A stretch of DNA of 64,000 nucleotides from Fennellomyces sp. T-0311 (lineage: Eukaryota > Mucoromycota > Mucoromycetes > Mucorales > Lichtheimiaceae). The notes under the pieces are model-generated. The model worked only from the letters and a program-made list of their open reading frames with translations. It did no database searches and was not told where the DNA came from. This document shows, one piece after another, positions 1 to 12,000 of this stretch. Made by a program: the position numbers and the translations under genes. Location: NCBI GenBank assembly GCA_025266875.1, contig JALLLT010000072.1, positions 23,501 to 87,500 on the forward strand, given 5' to 3'. Positions within the stretch are counted from its first letter, which is position 1; every line of letters begins with the position of its first letter.

Positions 1-1663
1 TGGAAAATAATATTCTATGATTTGAAGGTATAAATAGAGTGGTACGATGATCGAAAAAGCACAAGTTCTTCCCAACATAAAGTTTTTCCTATCACAAATA
101 TTTGTAATCCTTGTTAGTCTAATCGACCAAGAGCTTTCTCTGGTGAGAAATCAATTTTACCGTTCTATTTCCTTAAGAGCCGACAACTTGATACTTTCTT
201 TTAGGATATACCGCAGATTAACGACGAATATGAGATCAATTTTAAAGAACTTCTGCGATCCATTAAAGCTTAACCTTTTTCAGATTACTAACTTTTATCT
301 AGATTTGATGAAGAAAAACCTTGAGACAAGCTACGTTTGTCTATCATTAGCTGTATCTTTCCATAAAAGAACTAACATAACAGTATATATACTGATCGCA
401 AGTCGATGACACAAAAAAACAATTTACCAATGGATCACAATGTAGATTACTTGCTGTACAATGGGCGTTTTAGAGCCCCATAGAATATACAACACTCGTA
501 ACATTGTTATATGCCGATATCTTTTTGATCAAAATGAAGTTATTTTTGTATTCTCACCCAATACTTTTGGGTATTCTTTCCTTTTTTGAGTACTTTTTCC
601 CAATGTGTGTTGTAAGAATACCAACCATATAGATACGGATACGTTGGCAATAAACGATATTATTGCTGGTGCTCACTAAATAACCGATAAAGGGTAACCA
701 CTTAAGGAATCAACCAACACAGCAACACAAACAGCTCGCATAAAAACAGTATTTCAACAGCTTGCGTAGCTTTTTCAAACTTTGTCTTCAACAACAATGT
801 TTTCTTCTTTTTTGGAATTATCATGATTTGGAACCAGAATGAATGGCTGATGAACAAAACAATGATGAGCACTTGAGTACTTGATAGATTTTTTTATATG
901 AGTGTCTAGTTGATTCGATGTCCCGGTTGAGCCACTATCATTAATAATCAGGATTGTTTCGTTGTTGCACGTTTAAATATAGTAGAGTATGCTTGTTGCT
1001 GAAAATACATAATGCATATGTATCTGAGAACCGTTTATTACCCAAAGCAAAGAGTACTACACATTTTAAAGCATAATATACAGCATGGGTCATCAGTTTT
1101 AATAGTGTAGTTCAATACGCTATAGGACAACGAGAGCAGCTCGGCTGTCCGTCGCTTGGCTTCGGGCCCACCTGAGTAAGCGAAAAGAAAAGTCAAGCAC
1201 CTGGACATCAAGGGGAGGTGCGCTTGGTCGATTTTGTAATCCCAAACACGCTGCGAATCAAAAGTGCCACAGCGGCAAGTCAAGTGATGGTAATTGATGT
1301 GATTGGTACAAAAGGACGGTATACCTAAATAGTCCTGACAGTGTTACGATTTTCATAAGAACGATGGATGATATCGATGGCACAGGTTGCATCACTTGTT
1401 ATTGTGACACTCTACAAATAAAATGCCAAGTATTCTCTTTTTTGTACGATGAATAATTTTTTTTGTATGGAAAGAAGATTTTCGGCGATTAATTACAGGA
1501 ACGGGATCGACGTGAGCCAGTTATATGTAGGACATCGACGGAAAAACTGCTGTGAGAGAAAATGGATTTTTCCTCGGATCAAGTCCCGATACCGCCGCCG
1601 CTGATGGTGGTATCGGAAAGTAGCGGATGGCTTAAGTCGATTGCATTTGTCCTTTTTGATATT

Positions 1664-1722
1664 AACCATTATATTTTATCGCGCCAAGCCAAAAAAAAAA
1701 AAAAAAAACCATTATATTTTAT
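1664..1722 (+). repeat. Poly(A) insertion flanked by 16-bp direct repeats
   Basis: The 16-mer AACCATTATATTTTAT occurs at 1664-1679 and again at 1707-1722. Between the copies are eleven bases (CGCGCCAAGCC) and a run of A. A direct repeat around a segment ending in poly(A) is the usual footprint of target-primed retroposition, here by a very short, 5'-truncated insert. The A run merges with the first bases of the second repeat, so the exact boundary is uncertain. Confidence 0.55.
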
Positions 1723-2139
1723 AGCTTTATAAAAATAAAATGGTTAGACACTGCTACCTTCCCTTGTGACTTGACGCGCTTAAAAGACAACGGCCGCGTA
1801 CTTTTTTTCTCGTGGCATTTATGCTTTTTAAAAAGAAGCAATAACCAAGAAATATTATATACACTGGTCTGTACATCCAGAAGGGAGTCTAGCGTGAACT
1901 TTATAGAGAAAATAGATTATTTACATATGTAAAGCTGAAAAAGAATGGGCGCGCCAATTTTTGAGAAGTAGCCAAAAACGATCAGTCCGTGCACGCAAAG
2001 TGTTTCAGAATTTTGGTCCCTTTTTGAAATTACGTAGTTTGTAACCATTTCCATAGAAACAGCCGTTGGGGAGTTCCCATGGCAAAAAAAATAGGTACAA
2101 ACAAGAAAGAGGTTAGAAGAGCCTATCAAGAAAATAAAA

Positions 2140-2186
2140 AAATCGGATGATATGAGCGATTATCTCCTTGCATGATCATCCGATTT
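2140..2186. repeat. Perfect 12-bp inverted repeat (hairpin)
   Basis: AAATCGGATGAT at 2140-2151 is the exact reverse complement of ATCATCCGATTT at 2175-2186, with a 23-nt loop. It lies in AT-rich intergenic DNA with no gene ending nearby. It could be the relic of a small palindromic element. No function is claimed. Confidence 0.5.
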
Positions 2187-2932
2187 GTTTAATATATAAA
2201 GATGCATTAAGATTTTCTTGCACGTTGCGAACGAACACATCTCATTGTTGAAGTGGATCTGAAGCGGCGAACAAAATTCCACGGCCGATATCGATACATA
2301 ATCGATGCTCAAGGCCAAATTTATTAAACGGCATCAGAAGACAGCCATCGATTACCGAGTTAGTCAGCCAGTTAGAACGCCGAAAAAGGCAAACCTGTGC
2401 GCTTATTGCAAATATTTCTGTGAGGCATCAATCAACGATGACAAGCGGATAAAAGGTCTTAAAAGCGAGATGCATCGTGAGAAAATAAGCAGCAGTTTTG
2501 CGCCTCATTTACTTTATTTTATTAATCCAAGGGCGTGAAGCTCGACGAGATAGAATATGCCTCTATTTTAATTTGAGGTTGTTCCACAGAGGCTGGGATG
2601 CATGAGCGGGCCACGTTTCTGGTAGCTTTAGCGGGCAAGCATTGTTGCCATGGAGAAGGCCAAAGGCTGTGGCTACGACGGGTACACAAGTAGTGGCACA
2701 CACATGGGAACGTCATCCAATGGCTTACGGGCCACATGCCAATTGTGCGTAATTGGATAGCACAAATTTTGGGCCAAGAGAAGGCCATTGTTCTCTTACT
2801 TCTCTCTGGCTCTCCACACGCTAGCCTGCCACGAGCCTACCAAAAAAATTCCCGTTCTTTTATTTGCCCCTTTTTCTTTTTTTCCTTTTCTTTTATATGT
2901 TAAAGTAAAGCTGCAAGCACCACAAACACACC

Positions 2933-5091
2933 ATGCATAATTTATCCGTGCAGGCGCGACGAGCACGACGGCCGATGCCACTCGACTCTAAACATTCAGC
3001 ATTCATCGTATGTGGTCGTTACAGGCGGGGGGCCAAAGTTGTTATTTTTTTTCGAGATTGACTTTTTGTTCGTTCGCTTAGGCAGATCGGGGACGAGATG
3101 AATGCAAGATCGATGTAGACAATTCGCCGCAGATCTTTGTGTCAGAGGCCAGCGATAATACAGATCAAATAGCGTCAACAAACAGCAGGGAGGATGCAAG
3201 CACCTGCATCACGGGACCTCCGCCGACCAAGATAGCTGGGCGATTGGATTCTACTGCTCTTCCACCTCCTTTTCCAGACGACGACAAGAACGACGACGAG
3301 GCGGGGTATATGCACACACGCTCTTTCAGCTCGCTTTTAAGTACGGACGCGGAGCCATCATTGGGCTTCACGCCGTTGAACAACCAGAGCAGATTCATCA
3401 GGGCCATCCGGATGGCCAAAAAGAAACGACGGGGCAGTATTGGCGAAGGCACGCTGCGACGCCAGAAGGCCATCTCTGTGCCCGTCGAGCCTAGGCTGAC
3501 AAAGTCGTCCATCCACCCGCAACAGCACAGATACAGCAGCATCAGCACTCGACTCGAAGAAGAACAACCCATGTGGGACCCTCATATCGATGCCTTTGAA
3601 ATCTTGCGGGCCAAGATCACGGGGATCACGCGGACGATGCAGGAGTTTCACGTCCAAGAGCTATTTCAAGACGAACTGTCCGAACGACGCGAGCGGAGGA
3701 TGAGCACGTCGACCGAAAAGAAGAAATCCATGCTGGGCCACCGCCGCATCCGGTCTCATGGCACCGTTGAACTGATGATCCACAAGAGCGATGACGACAG
3801 CGATAGCGACGCACTCAACTCACCACCCCCGCCACCGCCGGCACCGATGGCCGACCAGACCCAGCGGCCTCAGCCAGACGTGTGGTCCCACCTGCGCACA
3901 GACGACGATTTCAAAGAGGACATGTTACTCAATCAAGAGCAGGAGTTGGTACCTCCGACCAGCCCGAATTTGACGGCCCTGTTTTTGACGACCAACTCGC
4001 TTATCAATTCCCGATTGGACGAGCTGTCCGAGACAGCGTCGATCGCGTCTTCGTGTGACTTGAATTCATCCACCGCGGAGTGGCGCTCCCAGTTTCTCGA
4101 GCTGGTGTCGTCCTGCATTACCCAGTCCGAGGGCCTCGAGTCGTTATCGACAGAGTTGCTCGGAACCGAGCGCCGAGTGCGCGAACTCTTGGTCCTGGAC
4201 CAGACCGTCGAGGAGCAGTATAAGGAGCGTGAAAAGGCTTACGAGGAGCGGATACGCGAGTGTGAGGACGTTGCCAAGCAGCAGTTGCTCATGATCGACA
4301 CCCTCGAGGAACTGACAGCTGACTTGGAGATGAAGATGGAGCAGCTAAAGTCACAACAGGAGGAGCTTGATGCGGAGGATGACTCGAGCGAAGAGTCCAA
4401 CAGTGTCAACGAGGATTGGGATTTTCGACGCAGGGTGGCCGACATCATGGACGTCGAGACCAAGGACGATCTGGTGCATAAGATGCGTTGGCAAGTCGGT
4501 ATGTTTGTCGGTGGTGGAGTGGGCACCGGTCATGTTATCCACACCTTCGAAGGACGGCTGCGTGGGATCGAAATGATGATTGCAGGCTCAGGCACAACCA
4601 CGGAGGACGACTATTCCCAGCCAGTCAAAAGGGTATGTGAAAAGCCACGAGGTTGGCCATCCAATGTGCTCACGGTCACACATAGAACTCCACCTATCAA
4701 TCACGCTCGATTCGTCACACCCAGTTTCATCATCATCATTATTTATTGCATTTATTACCAGAAGATCGCAAGCGCTTTCGCCTGATACCTCGTGCCCATT
4801 GGGTGCCCGATCAGCTGGCAGACCAATGCCAATTTGAACGCTCTGGAAGCCCCCGCTGCCCATCCCACTTCACCTTTTTCCAACGCAAACATCACTGCAG
4901 AAGGTAAAACTTCTATTTATACGTTGCCAGGTCCGCTACTAACATATGTTTGTATACCCAGATGCGGCTTGGTGGTCTGTCAACGTCATAGCTCGAACCG
5001 CCTTCCGCTGTTTGCCACGCCTGCCTCTCCCCCACAGTGGAGTCGTGTATGTGACAGATGCTTCTGCGACCTGATTATCGTTGCAGAGTGA
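2933..5091 (+). CDS. Coiled-coil protein with C-terminal FYVE zinc finger
   Basis: Four exons join in frame: 2933-3007, 3082-4632, 4773-4903 and 4962-5091, giving about 628 residues. FYVE fingers bind phosphatidylinositol 3-phosphate on endosomes and vacuoles. The finger spans about 552-620: WVPD, the RKHHCRRCG core and a final VCDRC. Zinc ligands are C561, C571, C584, C587, C592, H595 and the VCDRC pair. The first two are nine residues apart instead of two, and H595 replaces a cysteine. The last intron splits the RKHHCR/RCG core. A charged coiled coil lies at about 385-460; the N-terminal half is low-complexity with proline and Ser/Thr-rich stretches. The first long frame has no ATG near its start, so the ATG at 2933 and a 74-nt phase-0 intron were chosen; that first exon is the least certain part. 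The endosomal role is inferred from the finger alone. Confidence 0.8.
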
Positions 5092-5531
5092 TGATATCCA
5101 AACCCTATACCTTATTACACCCCCCCCCCCACTTTTTACGTGTGAGAGAGTTCATCCCCCCATATTTTCTTCCTGTAAATAGTTATCCTCTTTGATCATT
5201 TTTGTATATGGAAATCCTCTATAAACGCCTAATTGAAACTCTTTTTCCAAAGGGACACGAGCCAAGTGAGCATACCAATGGAAAATCATATATTGCCTTT
5301 TTGAGAATGTCAAAGGAGGTCGTTTTTGTATAACAAGTTTAAACTCTCTTTTCAATAAAAAAATGTAGTAACGTTTGTGCAAATTGTGAGTGAAAGTGTG
5401 GTGTTGTTGTATGTACTGGTTTGTTTTTGCGTGCGTGTGTGTTTGTATACGTGAAGTAAGAAAAAATGCGTGGGTGAAGCATACGTAATTAAAAGCATGT
5501 AAATACATAAATTAAAAGAGGTATTTTGGTT
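5092..5531. other. Shared 3' region between convergent genes
   Basis: The FYVE gene ends on the plus strand at 5091 and the TEA gene ends on the minus strand at 5532. The space holds a C run near 5120 and a GT-rich, T-rich stretch (5390-5460). It is probably both 3' UTRs. The minus-strand frame over 5152-5508 shows no domain and was not called. Confidence 0.6.
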
Positions 5532-7853
5532 TTACATGTCGTCCAAGAAGTCAAAGCCGCGACCAATACCCAATTTGGAGGTCGTTGCTGCGTCTCCAAC
5601 GGCAGAAATGTCAATGTTGCCGTGTCCACGTTCAAAGTCATACACCATGACAAGCAATGGCGACGAGTCTTGTTGTGGTTGCTGCTGCTGTTGTTGTTGT
5701 TGTTGTTGTTGTTGCTGCTGATCTTTCTGTTCCCATGGCTGATCAAGGAACGTGGCTGTGGGTCCGTACTTTTCTTCGATATCTTCAAAAACCTACGAAG
5801 CAATTGATAAGCATACAAGGCATCGTAAACTGTAAATCTATAGTACCTGGACAATGCACAAGTTTCGGATGGCGATATCGACTTCCTCCCAGCTCTGGAG
5901 AGACCGAATGCCCTTCATGAAGGCATCAAAGAACTGGTTGACATAAACAAAGCTGTACATGTATTTGCCGTTGTTCAGCCACAAGGCTTGTTGGATTTCT
6001 TTTGACTCCAGAACGACGTTCCCAAACGAGTAGATTGTTGTTGTGCATTCGATCGTCTTGCGTTCCTTTGATTCAAAGAAACAGGTGTTGTTAAACACAA
6101 AATCAGAAATGTTGAGGTTCAGATCAAGTTTGGTCTGCAATGGTATATGTCAGTTATTTAATCAATCGAACCGAATAGAGCTCGTTTTTTCTTTTACCTT
6201 GGCTAGCAAAACGATAGTTGAGGGATCCTTGCTAACGATATCTGCAAGGGGCGGGCACTTTTGCTTTGCGATACAATCCGCCTCGACAGTGGAAAGGCAG
6301 TTGGGGTAGCAATGTTGCAGCAAAGCAAGGTTATGCGACACGGTGGTGGAAGGATCGTAAGGCAATGAATACTCCAGATAGAGGCACAGGTAATTTGGCC
6401 AGAGCGGGAAAGGAGGGCTTTCCAGTTCCTTGATCATGACAGATAAATCACCAGCCGACATTGCACGTTGCTGCTGCTGAACATTTTTTTTCTTAAACTG
6501 CATGCTGCGCTTTCGAGAAAGACTGCTGGACGAAGACGATGTCGATGAAGATGAAGAGTAGACTAGTGCGGGTTGTGAAGCTGTGCGCATGTTCATCTTT
6601 CGTTTTCTTGTATCATCCAAAGGGTTGATCAGTTTGGCGTCGTCCATCATTTCTTCATCCATAGCAGGATAAGGATCCACATTGGGTGCGTCAGCCATCA
6701 CGAAAGGGTCGTTGAAGGCAAACGTATCTTCAAAGTCCATCATGCCGAAGGGTGAGGCGTCCATGACAGAAGACATTTGACCAGTGCTAGGTGTTTCTGT
6801 AAATGACGGAAGATAGTCTTGGACGCTACCAAACAGTGGATGATGAAGTGCAGGATCGTAGAGTTCTTTCATGTCTAACAAGACATTCTGCTGTTGCTGT
6901 TGCTGTGGTTGCGCCTGAATATCGGCGTTGTTGGGATACATCATGTCGAGCACATAGTCTGCTTGTGAAGGCGACGATGAGCTGCTCATGGATGAATCTT
7001 CACCCGACGATTCGTTCGTGGCATTGGTAACTAAGCCGCCTGTCATTCGATTGGCTTGGCGTCGCTGCTTTTGCACATAATTTTTGTTGGATTTTGAACG
7101 GTTGACTGTGTTTTGTTCATCATCCGCATCGGTAGCAGAGTCAGTCAGTAGTCGCATAACTACATAGAATAGATAATGAGTTCTTTTCCATAGTAGGTAT
7201 AATGTAATAAACCGTACAGTGAGGATCGCCTTTGCGCGTATTTTTCAATACTTGAATATGCGACGACACTTGCTTCCGAGTACGGTTTTTACCCGTCTTG
7301 CGCAATATGAAATCAGAGATCAATTCATTGCGACCTTTTGAATGCATGGACATTAGAAACAAAGGGAACCAATAAAGTTGGAGGAAAATTTTACCACATG
7401 GTTTGCCGTTCACCAGGATCTTTCGTCGTCCCAATTTGGGAATAGTTTCCAGGGCCTCAACGAACGCGGATTCGACATCGGGTGGCCATACTTGCTAAAT
7501 AAAGAGTTAATATGTATTTGAGCATATGACAAAAATGCTATCTATACCTCTTCCTTATCCTTGCCCTGAGTTGGCAATGGATTGGTAGGATCTTTCTTGT
7601 TGTACTGCCTAGGTCGCTTCTGGTCTTTCTTTTGACCATCGACGGAATTTAAACTCGACGATGGCATCGCGATGACTGCTGATGGCAGTTTGGATGAGAA
7701 AGTCGAAGCAGACGAGAGCGACGCCGCAGATGACGACGAGACAAGTCCATGCAAGCGTTGATGGTCGTTCATTGGTTGTGGCGAAGGTGTAGAGGATGGA
7801 GTCCTTTTGGGTGAATCCTTTTCAAAGAACATGTCCTGTGAACAAGCGAGCAT
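5532..7853 (-). CDS. TEA/ATTS-domain transcription factor (TEC1/AbaA/TEAD family)
   Basis: Six exons on the minus strand: 7853-7548, 7494-7395, 7334-7218, 7159-6198, 6134-5847 and 5792-5532, giving about 677 residues. Exons 2 and 3 encode the TEA DNA-binding domain at about 104-168. It contains [16 protein letters not shown] and the recognition helix GRNELISDF...[14 protein letters not shown], which is nearly identical to the family signature. An intron sits just before RNELIS. TEA proteins control hyphal development and conidiation in fungi (TEC1, AbaA). The middle of exon 4 is Ser-, Asp- and Asn-rich and may activate transcription. Exon 5 resembles the C-terminal beta-sandwich region of TEAD proteins by position and hydrophobic pattern, which is inference. 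A run of about 14 glutamines starts at residue 616. An in-frame ATG seven codons downstream, just after a possible acceptor, is an alternative start. Confidence 0.9.
5680..5725 (-). repeat. CAA/CAG trinucleotide repeat (polyglutamine)
   Basis: A CAA-rich trinucleotide run in the last exon of the TEA gene encodes about 14 consecutive glutamines. Pure CAA units are flanked by CAG units. On the plus strand it creates long, false leucine- and cysteine-rich open frames. It is likely to vary in length between strains. Confidence 0.85.
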
Positions 7854-9075
7854 AATTATGTATATTGATACGTGGTAATGTGTGTGTGTATGTGTATGTG
7901 TTTGTGTGATGTATCGAGTATATAAAAAGAGAAAGGAGCGATAATGTGTGTGTTATTGCTGGTTTTCTTTCTATAATCGTTCGTTAAAAGATAAAGAGTG
8001 TACGGAGAGAAAAAAAGAAGAGAGAGAAAGAGATGAAAGGAACGATAAGGGTAGTTTGACAAAGAAGAAAATGTTTGAGAAGGAAGGGAAAAATAAAGGC
8101 AGTTTGGAATAATATAGTAAAATATAGGCACAGGGGCATGTCGCCGTTAGCGTATCCTATATGCTTACTACTACGACAAAATAGCACACCTTGTCCGTTG
8201 GCACAGATGACTACATAATCATTCTGTACTATCTGTTTCCTCGTTTTTCCCTTACAACTACTGGATCCGTGGTTCCTTCGCCCTCTAATTACAACAATAT
8301 TATTGTTTTTCGCAGGTTTGTAAAATCCCGGAATAATAATTGTATTTTTCACTAAATGTACGTTTTATCCACAATTGTATGTATTGCCGCTAGCTCGAGC
8401 CACTGGAACTATTCCCCGTTCATTACTACTCCCCGTAACGTAAAAAGAGTAAGTTCTTTTTTCTCTGTGTAAGTTCCCCCTACTATTATCTAATTAAAAG
8501 AAAGTGAGCCTGATATATATTGTATATACACTTTGCCTCCCCTTTTTTTTGTCAATACTTTAGTATAGATTTGAATCATGGCCGGCGTGGTTTGTAAGCT
8601 ATAAAATCGTAAAAAGACGTGTCTGTAAGAAAAAAAAAGGGGGTTAAACGGTCTAGATGGAACCCGTGATGTGATTGCGGAATGGTATCGCTTTACACTT
8701 GGTTGTAAATGCAAAAACGAAAATACCCCTACTAGAACGATGACCCCAACCAATCCTTTTTTTATCCTCCAAACGATCGCTTTCTTTGTTACCCCGTTGA
8801 CATATTAAAATCTTGGTGTGTAATAATGCAGGGACACATGCAAGGGCGATTTATATGTCTTTTTCATGAATTCCTGGGTTGTTTTGTTATCCTTCCCCTG
8901 CATTTCCTTCACACAAGCCCTCTCAAACGCAAGTGGCGCGCAAAAAGACGTAATATTACATCGGACGCAGGTTTTCGCATAAAATAAATAATCGGTTTAA
9001 CCCGGGTATATTGGTTTTTTTGTATGACACACATCAGTATAGAATAATAAAGATCGAATTTTTGTTATTTTCTTT
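7854..9075. other. TEA gene upstream region and CLASP 3' flank
   Basis: Both neighbours are on the minus strand. The part next to 7853 is a long purine-rich plus strand (pyrimidine-rich on the sense strand) with GT/TG microsatellite around 7875-7915 and GA-rich DNA at 8000-8090. That composition is typical of a long 5' leader or promoter of a developmental regulator. The sense sequence just before the ATG ends in a possible splice acceptor, so a 5'-UTR intron is possible. No conserved open frame is seen. Confidence 0.5.
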
Positions 9076-12000
9076 TTACAGCTGTGTAGGAGTGCTGCCG
9101 TAACTGTTAAGTCCCGCTCTTTGTTTGATGGCCCGAGCAACGTAGTGTCGTACTAGATTCAGTTGGTCTTCTCGTAAATCGTCCAAAAACTGATAAATCT
9201 CGTCACCCATCACTCCGTGAAACTCAACGATTGCTTCCACACAGGTTTTGCGCACGTGGATCATGGGATGATTGACACCCTGTAAGGAGATAAGTTATAC
9301 GAACAAAAAAGAGTATTGTTCTTTGCGGAAAAACTAGAGAACAAACACTTGCCTTTAAAAACACATCGGCACCGCCCTGGGTGAGCCACTCGTCAACGAA
9401 GATTACATTTTCAACCTCCCTGACGCTCTTGGCCATATACGTAAATGCTGTACCGACAGGATGGTATCGTGAAATCTCATCGACAAATGAACTGGGCGAA
9501 AGAATGAGTCGATACACGAGGTAGGAGATCATGATCTCAAACACATTATGCGGGTCCATGATACTCAATAATGTATCCAAAGCATCTTCTGCGCCCGTGG
9601 ACACCTAAATCAGTGTAAGTTAGCGTTATATGGATATATTTATATCCAAAACTTACGGTCGGGTCATTGTCTGCGCGCACCAAAAGTAACCGCTCAATCA
9701 ATCGTGCCTCCAGCGACATGCCTTGATCATCGACCTTGCGTTCATAATACTTGAAAAGACCCGTTTGCGTTACAGCTAATTGTCGCACAAGTTCCAGCAC
9801 CACAGAAATGGATACTGAGTTGTTTGACAGGTCCAAGTACAAGAGTACGCCTTGAATGAGCTCCACAAAATTCCCACCATCTTGGTTGGCACCTGCCCAA
9901 AGTTCACTCGATGCTTCGTTGGATCCACCTTGATCCCATGGCTGTATGATCGACGCTTCACGTGCAATGCGCGCCAACTTGCGGAATGCTGCATTATCCG
10001 CGGAATTGGACTTTAGCTTGTCTACCAGTGCATAGATTGTTGCTGTTTTGTCTCGGCCACCGCGACCGTTGATCATCGTTGGCATTGTTGTGTCTGTCCG
10101 CTTGTTTTCCTTGAATACTGCAAGTGGGTCGTTGACCTCCTTGGGTGCAAAGTAAGGCACATTCGATAATGTTTGGCGATGGATACGTCCTTGTCTGTTG
10201 GTGGAAATGGCAGTTGGCAACACCCTCGATGACGCAATAGTTGCTAATCCACTGGTTTCATTTGGTACATTAGGCGCGATGAGATCCGGTTGTCGAGCGA
10301 GATCTTGGAATGCTGTCATATTGGATTCCTGTTTTCCGTTCAGTTGTTTAGGAGGTAGGTCGTTAGGAAAGAGAGGATGTGAACGAAGGGCATCGTTGAC
10401 AAACTGTACACTCGTTTTTTAGTACCTTTAGCTTTTAAATGAACTTCGTTGTTACTTACTGGTGCAGCGACAGGAAGTGTCAAGCCGTTCATATGCAACT
10501 GCTGATCAAATGGTTTGATCGCCGCATCAACAGAGCCCGTATATAAAGTTCGAGGGGGTTGGGGTTGTTCTTCCTTTGGATAGGGCAACAGGCTGGGTGG
10601 TGACACCTGACGAGGAGCTGGCTCGTCCTTTGGATAGGATAATGACGATACATGTGGCTCTTCCTTTGCATATGGCAATGGACTTGGTTGACGATGCTCT
10701 TCCTTTGGATAAGACAGAGGACTTGGTTGACGAGGTGGTTCCTCTTCCTTTGGATATGTAATTGGTGATAAATGAGGGCTTCGCTTAGGTTGTTGTACTG
10801 GACTTGTTTCGAAAGTGGGTGGGGGTGGTGATGGAGATGGCATATCGTGAGAAACTGGCTCTTGGGAATTATCATGGAGAATGTCATCATTGTCGTCGTT
10901 ATGAGCATTGCCGTTGGTAGCCAGCAACGGTTGCTCATCCATGATTGCTGGATAAGATGGCTCATCAATATCGGAATCTGCTTTGTCAATAACCGGTTCA
11001 TTAACAACCGGCTCATCAGCACGAGGTGTGAATTCTTCCTCTTCTTCTTGCACAGGAGCTACCTGGCACACATAGTCGGGAATAATCCGAATATGTATAC
11101 CAAGTACGCGACCAATCTTGTTGACAGTGTTGGTGTCGTAAGTGGAAGCCACAGCCTCGAACAGTTTTTGATTGACCAGCCTGAGATGACCGACAAGCGA
11201 TACCAACGGTGCATGAACAATCGAACCAGTAGAAGATGTGCTGATCAACGGCAACAGCTTTTCGAGATACCGCCGTACGTGCGCATCCGATTCAAACCAT
11301 TGTGACACAACATTCTCGGGTGAACTTGGGTCGATCCACTCTGCTGCAGCTGGATCAGCCGTATCCTCGCTATTGCCATTGCTCGGATCCAACCCCAGCA
11401 TTGGCAGCACAAGTTCATCCATCCATTCCAGATACCGGCTCGTTAATTTTCGACGATTGGCAGGATTGCGCATGGGATCCTTCTTGCTGCCTAGCAACGC
11501 CAGGGAAGGTTGCTTTTTGAGAGCGTTTCCAAACCCACCTACATCGGTCAAACCGGCATACAGTCGATCCGGCAGATCCGGTTCGTGTCGCCTGAGGAAA
11601 TATTTGACCTTTTTCAAGGCATTGTTGGCATGTTCGAATTTGGCCAGATCATCATCCGTCTTGAGTGAGACGGCATCTGCTGAGGCATCGAGTATTAAAC
11701 GAGGTACATATTCCTCGAAAGACACCAATTTTAGCATCACGCCTGCGACGGATTCCCAACTTGAAAGCGCTTCATATAATCGAGCATTGTCCTCTTGAAA
11801 CATCTGCCACACAATCTCCTTGAGCTTTTCGCCATCCACCATCCCCTTGTTGCTTTCGATTTGAATGCCTGTCAAGTCGGGGTGTTTGGCGTTGAACGGA
11901 TGGCCGGACAACTTTCGTGCCAGCATTTTCAAACCGTCGCATCGCATGGTCAGATCATCGTGGTTCAGCATACTGATAAGGCTTAGTTTACGTTTGGCGC

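Larger units (their letters stand above)
1..2932. other. Gene-poor 5' flank
   Basis: No open frame here shows a recognisable domain, a plausible ATG context or splice structure. The longest frames are under 125 codons and look random. The stretch holds a short poly(A) insertion between direct repeats (1664-1722) and a perfect 12-bp inverted repeat (2140-2186), listed separately. The last 100 bases or so are probably the promoter of the FYVE gene. Confidence 0.6.

Noticed and set aside
3165..3814. Minus-strand open frames of 60-135 codons
   Set aside because: They lie opposite the FYVE gene exon and show no domain; the plus-strand frame is confirmed by its splice pattern and the finger.
5526..5920. 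Leucine-, valine- and cysteine-rich plus-strand frames
   Set aside because: They are the antisense reading of the CAA/CAG repeat in the TEA gene.
11238..11798. 186-codon plus-strand frame
   Set aside because: It is antisense to the long CLASP exon and has no domain.
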